Source: an uncultured Streptomyces sp.
Lineage (GTDB): Bacteria; Actinomycetota; Actinomycetes; Streptomycetales; Streptomycetaceae
Assembly: GCA_946480485.1 (NCBI GenBank)
Contig: CAMLJW010000120.1
Coordinates: forward strand, 1-12,182
Length of the DNA: 12,182 nt
Direction: 5' to 3'
A model generated the notes under the pieces. That model saw nothing but the letters and a program-made list of their open reading frames with translations. It had not been told where the DNA came from and ran no database searches. Positions within the stretch are counted from its first letter, which is position 1. Every line of letters begins with the position of its first letter. Positions 1-6,477 of this stretch are shown piece by piece. A program made the translations under genes and the position numbers.

Positions 1-131
1 ACTAGGTCGATGTACTCGGGCTCTGTCACTTCGCCCTCGGTGAAGATGTAGACCTGGCGGGCGCGATGCGCGCGGCCCTTCGCGCCTTGCTTCCTGCGGG
101 TGACACTGTCCCCTCCCCTTGGCCTCGCCAT
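1..131 (-). CDS. rloB: RloB-family protein, N-terminal part (runs off window)
   Basis: The first 43 codons are present; the gene continues beyond base 1. The N-terminus is basic (RRKQGAKGRAHRAR) and leads into VYIFTEGEVTEPEYIDL. The F-x-EGE-x-TE-x-x-Y pattern is the opening motif of RloB proteins, a Toprim-like family often paired with an AAA15 ATPase in restriction and abortive-infection loci; its first acidic residue would be part of the predicted metal site. The ATG at 129-131 overlaps the TGA (131-133) of the upstream ATPase by one base, the usual sign of translational coupling. That ATPase is broken here, so RloB may be poorly translated or without its partner. The family call rests on the N-terminal motif and the ATPase context only; the rest cannot be seen. 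Confidence 0.7.
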   Translation of the reverse strand, partial: MARPRGGDSVTRRKQGAKGRAHRARQVYIFTEGEVTEPEYIDL

Positions 132-656
132 CAGACTTCTTCCGCCTCCATCAGCGCCGTGTCGTCCGTCCGCAGCAGCCGCCGCCCGATCTGCCCCTCC
201 GACACCTTCGGCACCGCCCCGAAGGAACCCGCGAGGTACGAGGCCATCAGGTCCTCTTCGTCCGTCGGCTCCCAGTCGGCGACCGACGAGAGTGACGTGG
301 CACCCCGTTCGTCCTTCTCTGTGAGCCAGATCTGCCCTGGCTGGAGGAGCCGTCCACCGCCCGGTGTTCGCAACAGGGAGGGATCGTGCCCGGTGAAGAC
401 CAGCTGCGCACCCTTCGAATTAGGAACGCAGGACGGCGTGTTTCATGTTCTTCAGCGCCGCGATGACGTTGGACTTGCCGGACGCATTGGCGCCGAAGAC
501 GGCGAGGACGGTGTGGACAGGAAGCATTCGGCCGTCGGAGAGCGCCGTCTCCCGGGCCGCGGCCCGGCCCCCCTCGGTCTCCTCTGAAGCGACGAACGAC
601 AGTTCCTGCTCTTCCCGCAGGGACCGGACGTTCGCCACCCGGAATCTCAGCAGCAT
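131..656 (-). pseudogene. AAA15/RloA-type ATPase with internal deletion
   Basis: Two halves of one ATPase lie in different frames. From the ATG at 656 (AAGGAG just upstream) the frame reads MLLRFRVANVRSLREEQELSF and reaches a Walker A motif, FGANASGKSN, before stopping at 420 after about 78 residues. The second half becomes readable in another frame just upstream of the stop: NSKGAQLVFTGHDPSLLR carries the H-loop histidine (T-G-H-D), followed by the family's C-terminal region with YLAGSFGAVP and a TGA at 131. Intact relatives are about 400-440 residues; only about 175 remain, so roughly 230 residues holding the signature and Walker B motifs are missing and the frame is lost. The sequence supports an internal deletion near 410-425. 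Neither half can be an active ATPase. The gene probably worked with the adjacent RloB. Confidence 0.75.
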
Positions 657-721
657 CCTGCCTCCTTCATGGCGGACAGATTAGTCACACCATGCGGCCT
701 ACGTGGCCGGGTGCGAGATCG

Positions 722-755
722 ACGGCGGCCGACGCCTTGGGGGGTCGGCCGCCGT
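722..755 (-). terminator. Terminator after purA
   Basis: A perfect 12-bp inverted repeat (ACGGCGGCCGAC at 722-733 with GTCGGCCGCCGT at 744-755) encloses a 10-nt loop. It begins 11 nt downstream of the purA stop codon. No long T-run follows, as is common in Streptomyces. It separates purA from the ATPase remnant, so those genes are probably not co-transcribed. Confidence 0.75.
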
Positions 756-765
756 GCGGTGCCTT

Positions 766-2049
766 CTAGAGGAACGAGTTGATCTCGATCGTCTCGTCGC
801 GGCCCGGACCGACGCCGATCGCGGAGATCGGGGCGCCCGACATCTCCTCCAGGGCCTTGACGTAGTCCTGCGCGTTCTTCGGGAGGTCGGCGAAGGTCTT
901 GGCCTTGCTGATGTCCTCGGACCAGCCGGGGAGCATCTCGTAGACCGGCTTCGCGTGGTGGAAGTCCGTCTGGGAGTAGGGGAGTTCCTCGACGCGCTTG
1001 CCGTCGATCTCGTAGGCCACGCAGACCGGGATCTCTTCCCAGCCCGTCAGGACGTCCAGCTTGGTGAGGAAGAAGTCCGTCAGGCCGTTGACGCGGGTCG
1101 CGTAGCGGGCGATGACCGCGTCGAACCAGCCGCAGCGGCGGTCGCGGCCCGTCGTGACACCGCGCTCGCCGCCGATGCGGCGCAGGGCCTCGCCGTCCTC
1201 GTCGAACAGCTCGGTCGGGAAGGGGCCGGCGCCGACCCGGGTCGTGTAGGCCTTCAGGATGCCGATGACCCGGCTGATCTTCGTCGGGCCCACGCCCGCG
1301 CCGGTGCAGGCGCCGCCCGCGGTCGGGTTCGACGACGTCACGAAGGGGTACGTGCCGTGGTCGATGTCCAGGAGTGTGCCCTGGCCGCCCTCGAAGAGGA
1401 CGACCTTGTTGTCGTCGAGGGCCTTGTTGAGGACCAGGACGGTGTCGGCGACGTACGGCTTGATCTGCTCCGCGTAGCCCAGCAGCTCCTCGACGACCTG
1501 TTGCACGGCGATGGCGCGGCGGTTGTAGAGCTTGGTCAGGATCTGGTTCTTGACGTCGAGGGCCGCCTCGACCTTCTGGGTCAGGATCGACTCGTCGTAC
1601 AGGTCCTGGACGCGGATGCCGACGCGGTTGATCTTGTCCGCGTACGTCGGCCCGATGCCGCGGCCGGTCGTGCCGATCTTGCGCTTGCCGAGGAAGCGTT
1701 CCGTGACCTTGTCGACGGTGACGTTGAACGGCGTGATGATGTGCGCGTTTCCGCTGAGCAGCAGCTTGGACGTGTCGACGCCGCGCTCGTTCAGACCGCT
1801 CAGCTCGGAGAGCAGGACCGACGGGTCGACGACGACGCCGTTTCCAATGACCGGTGTGCATTCAGGCGAGAGGATTCCGGAAGGGAGGAGATGGAGGGCA
1901 TACTTCTGATCGCCCACGACCACCGTGTGGCCGGCGTTGTTGCCGCCCTGGTAGCGCACCACGTAGTCCACGGATCCACCGAGCAGGTCGGTGGCCTTTC
2001 CCTTGCCCTCGTCACCCCACTGAGCACCGAGCAGCACAAGTGCGGGCAC
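766..2049 (-). CDS. purA: Adenylosuccinate synthetase
   Basis: Cytoplasmic enzyme joining IMP and aspartate at the expense of GTP to give adenylosuccinate, the first committed step from IMP to AMP. The protein is 427 residues, the usual bacterial length. It starts [20 protein letters not shown] with the P-loop-like GDEGKGK at 12-18 (Asp13 catalytic), then GGNNAGHTV with the catalytic His41, the IMP-binding stretch [13 protein letters not shown], and [13 protein letters not shown]; it ends ETIEINSFL as streptomycete PurA does. The start is a GTG at 2047-2049, preceded by AAGGGG about 9 nt upstream. A 12-bp hairpin follows the stop. The leader contains alternative pairings that include the ribosome-binding site (separate entry). 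The divergent neighbour is the DAGK-like gene. No defects seen. Confidence 0.97.
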   Translation of the reverse strand: MPALVLLGAQWGDEGKGKATDLLGGSVDYVVRYQGGNNAGHTVVVGDQKYALHLLPSGILSPECTPVIGNGVVVDPSVLLSELSGLNERGVDTSKLLLSGNAHIITPFNVTVDKVTERFLGKRKIGTTGRGIGPTYADKINRVGIRVQDLYDESILTQKVEAALDVKNQILTKLYNRRAIAVQQVVEELLGYAEQIKPYVADTVLVLNKALDDNKVVLFEGGQGTLLDIDHGTYPFVTSSNPTAGGACTGAGVGPTKISRVIGILKAYTTRVGAGPFPTELFDEDGEALRRIGGERGVTTGRDRRCGWFDAVIARYATRVNGLTDFFLTKLDVLTGWEEIPVCVAYEIDGKRVEELPYSQTDFHHAKPVYEMLPGWSEDISKAKTFADLPKNAQDYVKALEEMSGAPISAIGVGPGRDETIEINSFL

Positions 2050-2050
2050 A

Positions 2051-2122
2051 GGCGTACACCCCTTCCGGGTGGGGCATGTCCAAGGTCAGGGTGTACGTGG
2101 CACGGGTTGTGCCGCGTACACC
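2051..2122 (-). promoter_or_regulatory. purA leader with two mutually exclusive hairpins
   Basis: In the purA message three segments share the GTGTACG word or its complement. Segment 1 (2122-2109) pairs with segment 2 (2103-2090): GGTGTACG with CGTACACC and GGCAC with GTGCC, 13 pairs with one mismatch and loop AACCC. Segment 2 can instead pair with segment 3 (2061-2053): CGTACACCC (2097-2089) is a perfect 9-bp complement of GGGTGTACG. Segment 3 overlaps the AAGGGG ribosome-binding site and lies just ahead of the GTG start. The first pairing would leave the ribosome-binding site free; the second would hide it. This resembles a translational switch, but no known riboswitch class is recognised. 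The same repeats could instead be DNA operator half-sites. The pairings are seen; the regulation is inference. Confidence 0.45.
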
Positions 2123-2174
2123 GGCGACCGTCGTTGGCCGCGACCCGTCGGACCGGATGCCCCGGAATAGACGA

Positions 2175-2202
2175 AGCCCCTGGCGCAATAGCGCAAGGGG
2201 CT
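2175..2202. other. Strong hairpin in the purA / DAGK-like intergenic region
   Basis: AGCCCCTGGCGC (2175-2186) pairs with GCGCAAGGGGCT (2191-2202), 11 of 12 positions, around an AATA loop. It lies 33 nt before the DAGK-like start and 125 nt before the purA start, so it could sit in either leader. On the plus strand CTCTTGC follows, giving it a terminator or attenuator look. It may simply insulate the two divergent transcripts. Function not established. Confidence 0.5.
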
Positions 2203-2235
2203 CTTGCACAAAGATGCTACCCGAGGAAGCGAGGC

Positions 2236-3267
2236 ATGACCGAGGTGGCGGCTTTGGACCAGCTCCTTGTGGTCATCGACCCGGTCGCCCGTCGCCATGA
2301 CGGTGAGTCGGTACGGATCGCAAAGGACGTGCTCAGCGCGGGTGCGGCCACGAAAGTGTGCCTCCCCGACGGGCCTGAGGAATTCGCCCGGGCCCTGGCC
2401 CGGCGAGGGTCCCGGCGACCGGTCGTCGTGGGCGACGACCGGGCCCTGCTGCGCGCTGTGTCCCTTTTGCACCGACGGCGGGAACTGGCTGGCTGCGCGC
2501 TGTCGGTCGTACCGGTGGGCGGGGCGGTGTCACTCGCGCGGTCGCTGGGGGTGCCCACGGGGGCCGTGGCCGCCGCGCGGGCCGTCCTCGACGGGGCCGA
2601 GCGGTGGCTCGACATGCTGGTGGACGACAGCGACGGGGTCGTGCTCGGGGATCTGCGGATTCCGCCGGTGACGGATTATCCGGCCGCCGCGCCGGAGTCC
2701 GCCGAGGAGTCCTCACGTCCGTGGCTGCGGACGTGCCAGTCTCTCGTACGGACACTGGCGGCTCGCCCCGCCCGGATGGCATCGGTGCCGGGGCCGGCGC
2801 GGCTGCGGGTGGAGGTGGACGGGGTGACGCTCGTGGATCTCGACCAGCCGGTGGAGGCGGTGTCGGTCACGCCGGGGAGTTCTGGCGGATCTGGGAATTC
2901 TGGCGGACCTGGGAGTTCTGGTGGGCTTCGGGGCTCCGGGGGCTCGGGGAGTTCTGGAAACTCCCGGGGCTCTGGTGACTCTGAGGAATCTGAAGGTGGC
3001 TTTGAGGGCTCTGGGCCTTCCGGGGGCGCTGGGCGTACTGGGAGCTCTGGGGGAGTCGAAGGCTTGCGGGATGGTCGGGGTGCGTGGGTTGAGGTCCGTC
3101 CCGCCTCCGTCGGTGCGCAGGACCCACCGATGGGGGCCGTCGCCCGGATCATCACCGTGTCGGGCGCGCACTTCCGCTACCGCGCGGACACGGTGGTCAG
3201 CGGGCCGGTACGGACTCGGACCTGGACGGTCCGGGAGGCGGCTTGGGGGCTAACGTTGCCGCGGTGA
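2236..3267 (+). CDS. Diacylglycerol-kinase-like protein, probably catalytically inactive
   Basis: The protein is 343 residues, with ATG at 2236 and GAGG about 9 nt upstream. The start MTEVAALDQLLVVIDPVARR and the later VPVGGAVSLARSLGVP (92-107) match the DAGK/YegS catalytic fold, where the usual motifs are a nucleotide-binding GGDGT and a following GTGND-ARxLG stretch. Here the first motif reads VVVGDDRALLRAV (63-75), with no GGDGT, and the second lacks T and ND, so lipid-kinase activity is unlikely. Residues about 214-275 are a Gly/Ser-rich segment (SSGGSGNSGGPGSSGG and onwards) placed within the C-terminal half; the remaining core is about 280 residues. No signal peptide or membrane segment is visible. 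It is divergent from purA and convergent with the hydrolase. A scaffold or lipid-binding role is possible; function unknown. Confidence 0.8.
   Translation: MTEVAALDQLLVVIDPVARRHDGESVRIAKDVLSAGAATKVCLPDGPEEFARALARRGSRRPVVVGDDRALLRAVSLLHRRRELAGCALSVVPVGGAVSLARSLGVPTGAVAAARAVLDGAERWLDMLVDDSDGVVLGDLRIPPVTDYPAAAPESAEESSRPWLRTCQSLVRTLAARPARMASVPGPARLRVEVDGVTLVDLDQPVEAVSVTPGSSGGSGNSGGPGSSGGLRGSGGSGSSGNSRGSGDSEESEGGFEGSGPSGGAGRTGSSGGVEGLRDGRGAWVEVRPASVGAQDPPMGAVARIITVSGAHFRYRADTVVSGPVRTRTWTVREAAWGLTLPR
2876..3059 (+). repeat. Degenerate 18-bp tandem repeat encoding a Gly/Ser linker
   Basis: About ten imperfect units of 18 bp of the form TTCTGGCGGACCTGGGAG, each giving six residues such as NSGGPG, SSGGLR, GSGGSG, SSGNSR. 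The first units are the most alike and the later ones drift, with acidic residues appearing (SEESEGGFE). Because the unit is a multiple of three, copy-number change would keep the reading frame and only alter linker length. Confidence 0.85.
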
Positions 3268-3388
3268 GCGGCGGTCGGTTCGGGTGCCGCGTCCTTCACC
3301 CGCCCCGCCGGTGAGAACCGCTGGGCTGAGGGTGCCGGGCGTCTGGTAGCCGGGCCAGGCGACGACCGCGCACGCATCCTGAGCCGTT

Positions 3389-3415
3389 CGTGCGGGGCGA
3401 GAGCCGCCGCGCACG
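3389..3415. terminator. Possible terminator between convergent genes
   Basis: CGTGCG (3389-3394) and CGCACG (3410-3415) form a 6-bp outer stem, with an inner GGC-GAGA-GCC hairpin. It lies 122 nt after the DAGK-like stop and 14 nt after the hydrolase stop, so it is better placed for the minus-strand hydrolase transcript. The stem is short and GC-rich, so chance is not excluded. Confidence 0.35.
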
Positions 3416-3429
3416 GGACAGCGGAGGAG

Positions 3430-4332
3430 TCACCAAGCCAACTGCGCGATCTCCTCCGCCACCACCGCGCACGCGTCCGCCGCCGGATCGATCAGCGCGG
3501 CGTGCCCCACGTCCTCGAGGAGCGTCAGCCCCACCACCTCGCCGGCCTTCGCCGCCGCGTCCGCGTACGACTCGGCGACGGCCAGGGGTACGACGTCGTC
3601 CGTGCGGCCCTGCACCAGAGTCGTGGCGATTCCGGTGGGCAGCAGGAGGGCGGGATCGGCGTACGGCTGCCGCTCGCCGAACAGCTCTTCTCCCCCCAGG
3701 AGTTGACGGGCCGCCCCGGAGCACACGTCCAGCTTCTCGGCGACCGTGAAGTCGGCGATCGGGGCGAGCGCGACGACGCCGCGCAGCGGGGCGGGCCAGT
3801 CGGTGTGCCAGGACGCGTCCGCGGGCAGCAGTTGCCGGGCGGCCGCCCACAGCGCCAGGTGCCCGCCCGCCGAGTGGCCGGTGATCACCGTGCGGCGCGG
3901 GTCGGCCTGCGGCAGGGCCTCTCGTACGAGGCCGGGGAGCGCGTCGAGGGCGGCCGCGACGTCGTCGAAGGTGTCCGGCCAGCGCCCCGCGACGGTCCCC
4001 TCACCGCCCTGTCCCTCCCCGGCGGCGGCGCCGCGCCGGTACTCGACGTTGGCCACGGCGAAGCCCCGCCGGGCCAGGAAGTCCGCGAACGGGGTGATGT
4101 GCCACCGGTCGTACGCGGCCCGCCAGGCGCCGCCGTGCAGCACGACGACGAGCGGGGCCACGTCCTCGCCGCCGCGTGGGGCGTAGAAGTCGACCACCTG
4201 GTCGGGGTGGTCGCCGTACGCGGCGGTGATGTCGGGGTCGACGGACTGATGCCAGAAGGCCGACCGTTCCTCGGCCGCGTCACGGGCAGCGGCCTCGTCC
4301 GGTTCAGCGGCTTCGCGGGCGTCGTACGGCAT
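3430..4332 (-). CDS. Alpha/beta hydrolase, likely kynurenine formamidase
   Basis: The 300-residue protein has the alpha/beta-hydrolase motifs in order: LHGGAWR with HGGxW at 66-70 (oxyanion hole), GHSAGG with nucleophile Ser154, acid Asp245 or Asp246 in GRTDDVVP, and His277 in DVGHAAL. HGGxW with GxSxGG is the hallmark of the BNA7/AFMID arylformamidases, which hydrolyse N-formylkynurenine to kynurenine and formate in the cytoplasm. It follows kynA and kynU in the same orientation, supplying the step between them. This is not the metal-dependent KynB found in proteobacteria, so no symbol is given. The ATG at 4332 is chosen because GAGG lies 7 nt upstream and the motif-bearing domain starts soon after; the frame extends another 99 codons upstream without recognisable protein. 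A general esterase is the alternative. Confidence 0.8.
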   Translation of the reverse strand: MPYDAREAAEPDEAAARDAAEERSAFWHQSVDPDITAAYGDHPDQVVDFYAPRGGEDVAPLVVVLHGGAWRAAYDRWHITPFADFLARRGFAVANVEYRRGAAAGEGQGGEGTVAGRWPDTFDDVAAALDALPGLVREALPQADPRRTVITGHSAGGHLALWAAARQLLPADASWHTDWPAPLRGVVALAPIADFTVAEKLDVCSGAARQLLGGEELFGERQPYADPALLLPTGIATTLVQGRTDDVVPLAVAESYADAAAKAGEVVGLTLLEDVGHAALIDPAADACAVVAEEIAQLAW

Positions 4333-4570
4333 GCTCCAACCTCTCAGCGGCGGAAACGGATGTGGCGGAAACGGATGTGCCGGAACAGACAAGTATTCGA
4401 CCGTTGGCCGGGACGGTATCAGGCCCGTGACGTGGGCTGACACCGGGCCGTGACGCTCTGTGAGGGCCCACACCGAACGCCACCCGCGACGGGCGGACGA
4501 CCGGCACGACCGGCACACGGCCCCGCCCCACGCACCCCACCCACCCCCCGACGGACACCACCCGTCCGGG
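4333..4570 (-). other. kynU-to-hydrolase intergenic region
   Basis: A 238-bp gap with no supported gene. It holds the 15-bp tandem repeat near the hydrolase and a weak inverted repeat (GTGGGC at 4432-4437, GCCCAC at 4466-4471, 28-nt loop). The length suggests the hydrolase may have its own promoter rather than rely wholly on kynU readthrough. No convincing -35/-10 pair was found. Confidence 0.4.
4349..4378 (-). repeat. 15-bp perfect tandem duplication in hydrolase leader
   Basis: GGCGGAAACGGATGT occurs twice head to tail (4349-4363 and 4364-4378), and a decayed third start, GCCGGAACAG, follows. It begins 17 nt upstream of the hydrolase start. It might be a paired operator site or simple slippage. 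Confidence 0.75.
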
Positions 4571-5755
4571 TCAGCCCAGTACCTCCGCCAGTACCCTCGC
4601 CGCCCTCTCCGCGTCCCCGAACCCGACATACAGCGGCGTGAAGCCGAAGCGCAGGATGTCCGGTTCGCGGAAGTCGCCGACGACGCCGCGCTCGATCAGG
4701 CGGCGCATCACGTCGCCCGCCCTACCGCACCGCAGCGCCACCTGACTCCCCCGCTGCGCGTGTGCGGGCGGTGTCAGGGACTCCACCCTGCCCTCGGGGA
4801 CGTACGCCGAGAGGCACTCCAGGAAGAAGTCCGTGAGCGCGAGCGACTTCGCCCTGACCGACTCGATCGACACCCCGTCCCACACCTCCAGCGCCGCCTC
4901 CAGGGCGAGCATGGAGAGGATGTCCGGAGTGCCCACGCGACCGCGCCGCGCGCCCGGGGCCGGGGCATACGACGGCCGCATCCCGAAGGGATCCTCGTGG
5001 GAGTTCCAGCCGGGAAGGGGGGAGTCGAAGCGTTCCTGCAGGTCCCGGCGGACGTACAGGTACGCCGGTGAACCCGGCCCCCCGTTCAGGTACTTGTACG
5101 TGCAGCCGACCGCCAGATCCACCCCGTGCTCGTCGAGCCCGACCGGCAGGGCCCCCGCGCTGTGGCAGAGGTCCCAGACGGCCGTGGCTCCCGCCGCGTG
5201 GACCGCCGCCGTCAGGGACGGCAGGTCGTGCAGGCGGCCCGTGCGGTAGTCGACGTGGTTCAGCAGCACCGCAGCCGTACGCGGCCCCAGCGCAGCCACC
5301 GTCTCCCCCGGCGCCACCGCACGCAACGTACGGCCCGTCATACGGGCCGCCGACTGAGCGATGTACCCGTCCGTGGGGAACGTCGTCGCGTCGACCAGGA
5401 TCTCGTCCCGGCCGTCACCGGCGAGCCGCACCGCCCCGACCACCGCCTTGAAAACATTGACACTTGTCGAGTCGCCGACCACGATCTGCCCGGCCGCCGC
5501 GCCCACCAGCGGCGCGATCCGGTCGCCGATCCGCTCCGGCGCCGTCCACCAGCCGCTCTCGTCCCAGGACCGGATCCGCAGCGACCCCCACTGCCGGCGC
5601 ACCACGTCCTCGACGCGTCCGGGCACCGGACGGGGCAGCGCGCCGAGCGAGTTCCCGTCCAGGTACACCACGTCGTCGAGGACGAACCGCGCACGCAGCT
5701 CGGCCAGTTCGTCCCCGGCGTCGAGCTCCTCGGCCCTCACCGTCGGTTCAGACAT
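4571..5755 (-). CDS. kynU: Kynureninase
   Basis: PLP enzyme that cleaves L-kynurenine to anthranilate and alanine. The 394-residue length is normal. It contains YLDGNSLGALPRP near the N-terminus, DSTSVNVFKA (phosphate-contact region), FPTDGYIAQ, LNHVDYRTG, Asp195 in WDLCHSAGA (PLP ring nitrogen contact), and the Schiff-base Lys221 in CTYKYLNGGPG. The ATG at 5755 is within ATGTCTGA, where the TGA is the original kynA stop read from the neighbouring frame: kynA and kynU originally overlapped by 8 bp. An insertion now lies just upstream, so coupling is broken. The bases ahead of the ATG (GGTGGACGGCGCGATCCC) contain no good Shine-Dalgarno at normal spacing, so kynU expression may be reduced or may depend on element sequence. 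The protein itself looks intact. Confidence 0.95.
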   Translation of the reverse strand: MSEPTVRAEELDAGDELAELRARFVLDDVVYLDGNSLGALPRPVPGRVEDVVRRQWGSLRIRSWDESGWWTAPERIGDRIAPLVGAAAGQIVVGDSTSVNVFKAVVGAVRLAGDGRDEILVDATTFPTDGYIAQSAARMTGRTLRAVAPGETVAALGPRTAAVLLNHVDYRTGRLHDLPSLTAAVHAAGATAVWDLCHSAGALPVGLDEHGVDLAVGCTYKYLNGGPGSPAYLYVRRDLQERFDSPLPGWNSHEDPFGMRPSYAPAPGARRGRVGTPDILSMLALEAALEVWDGVSIESVRAKSLALTDFFLECLSAYVPEGRVESLTPPAHAQRGSQVALRCGRAGDVMRRLIERGVVGDFREPDILRFGFTPLYVGFGDAERAARVLAEVLG

Positions 5756-5767
5756 GGGATCGCGCCG

Positions 5768-5772
5768 TCCAC
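5768..5772. other. Attachment-site core, kynU side
   Basis: TCCAC shared with the other junction. To its left lies chromosomal kynA/kynU sequence (CGCGCCG and the kynU start); to its right lies element sequence. On the minus strand the left flank continues in the kynA frame as TGG ACG GCG CGA TCC CAT GTC TGA (W-TARSHV-stop by hyphenated codons). The exact crossover dinucleotide within the five bases cannot be fixed from one sequence. Confidence 0.8.
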
Positions 5773-5784
5773 CAGTAATCTGCT

Positions 5785-5793
5785 ATTAGCCAC
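5785..5793. repeat. attP arm, right half
   Basis: ATTAGCCAC, whose complement GTGGCTAAT matches GTGGCCAAT at 8722-8730 in 8 of 9 bases. Its outer end is 22 nt from the A of the TCCAC core, exactly as for the left arm. The bases around it (GCTATTAG-CCA-CTACTAGC, 5782-5800) also form a local imperfect palindrome. Confidence 0.6.
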
Positions 5794-6090
5794 TACTAGC
5801 AAGGGGGCTACTGACCTGCGGAAATGTGGCGTCATGGATTCAGAGTAGGCGAGCTAGCCGCGCCCCTCTAGGGTCAGACCAGAGGCCCGGTCAGCGCACG
5901 GAGGAGCGCCAACCGGGGCAAGTCTGAGCTCGCCCCTACCGTGCCGCGCCGCCACGGGGGAAGCGCTCAGACGGGCAGTGCCCTCCCACACCGGGCCTGC
6001 TCGCCGGAAGCCCCCGATAATGTCCCGCCTCATGGACATAGTCGTAATCAATGGCAGCGCATCCAGACTCAGCACCTGGCCTTCGGGCAC
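5794..6090. other. Element end region without a clear gene
   Basis: Nearly 300 bases of element DNA beside kynU. It contains a small hairpin (CCTCT at 5865-5869, AGAGG at 5881-5885) and copy A of a 25-bp repeat. A minus-strand frame of 153 codons (5854-6315, GTG at 6315 with AGGA upstream) crosses this region but its C-terminal half looks like noncoding GC-rich sequence. On the minus strand TTGCTA and TAATAG near the end could give kynU a weak promoter; this is only a guess. Confidence 0.4.
5951..5975. repeat. 25-bp dispersed direct repeat, copy A
   Basis: Matches 6398-6422 at 22 of 25 positions: GCCACGGGGGAAGC, three variable bases, then CAGACGGG. On the minus strand copy B falls in a Cys-rich reading frame with CPVCGLPPWR. 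Copy A has one base fewer in the preceding C-run, so it looks like a decayed duplicate of the same fragment. Confidence 0.6.
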
Positions 6091-6333
6091 ATGATCGGGG
6101 AACTCCGCACTGCGGGCTACACACGCAAGCAGATACTCGACATGGATCTGCATGTCGTCGAAGATCACGAACGGCCAGAGTGCGACGTGACGGGCTGCTC
6201 GGAAATCCCGAACTATCTTGTGAGCCGTCTCAACTGGATGCAGCGCAGAGTCCGCCGCTATCACTCTTCCCCAGGTCATATCGACACGGTCAAGGCCGCC
6301 CTCGCATACGGGCACAGTGGCGATCCTGCCTAA
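6091..6333 (+). CDS. Possible small protein with CxxxxC pair
   Basis: From ATG at 6091 the frame gives 80 residues: MIGELRTAGYTRKQILDMDL, a CDVTGC motif, then IPNYLVSRLNWMQRRVRRYH and HIDTVKAALAYG. The pattern of helices and charges looks like a real small protein, perhaps DNA-binding. No ribosome-binding site is seen before the ATG, and protein-like sequence (WQRIQTQHLAFGH) continues upstream, so the true start may be lost. Third-position GC is about 70 percent, only slightly above the value for the opposite-strand frame, so strand choice is not secure. A hairpin (6339-6363) follows the stop closely, which mildly supports the plus strand. Family not recognised. It would be the only plus-strand gene of the element. 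Confidence 0.4.
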   Translation: MIGELRTAGYTRKQILDMDLHVVEDHERPECDVTGCSEIPNYLVSRLNWMQRRVRRYHSSPGHIDTVKAALAYGHSGDPA

Positions 6334-6338
6334 CGTTT

Positions 6339-6363
6339 AGAGCCACGGCAGGCCAATGGCTCT
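6339..6363 (+). terminator. Possible terminator after the small plus-strand gene
   Basis: AGAGCCA (6339-6345) and TGGCTCT (6357-6363) form a perfect 7-bp stem with an 11-nt loop, starting 5 nt after the TAA of the plus-strand frame. Short, so moderate weight only. Confidence 0.35.
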
Positions 6364-6397
6364 CGCCTGTCGTCCAGCAAGCGAGCCCCACCTGCGC

Positions 6398-6422
6398 GCC
6401 ACGGGGGAAGCCCACAGACGGG
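6398..6422. repeat. 25-bp dispersed direct repeat, copy B
   Basis: Partner of copy A at 5951-5975, 447 bp away, with identical internal spacing between the GCCACGGGGGAAGC and CAGACGGG words. Confidence 0.6.
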
Positions 6423-6477
6423 GCACAAGCCCGCCGCTACCGCGCTGCGCCGCCGCAGTCACGGGAACGGCGGGAAC

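Larger units (their letters stand above)
6330..6462 (-). pseudogene. Zinc-ribbon gene fragment, frameshifted
   Basis: Just downstream of the 66-residue gene a minus-strand frame reads GLCPVCGLPPWRAGGARLL, then DDRREPLACRGSKR and a TAG at 6330. CPxCG followed later by C-R-G looks like a small zinc ribbon whose last cysteine has become Ser. A GTG at 6462 would begin MTAAAQRGSGGL, but it meets the Cys-rich part only after a one-base shift at the GGCTTGTGCC stretch. Copy B of the 25-bp repeat lies inside. Probably a decayed cargo gene; the evidence is short and could mislead. Confidence 0.3.

Noticed and set aside
647..1861. 404-codon minus-strand frame overlapping purA
   Set aside because: Arg/Pro-rich product in another frame of purA with no domain; a shadow.
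703..2235. Long plus-strand frame running into the DAGK-like gene
   Set aside because: It is antisense to purA, has no family resemblance, and exists because GC-rich genes leave opposite frames open. The DAGK-like gene starts at 2236.
5854..6315. 153-codon minus-strand gene in the element
   Set aside because: It has a fair ribosome-binding site, but its C-terminal half looks noncoding and the plus-strand frame looks more protein-like. Not fully excluded.
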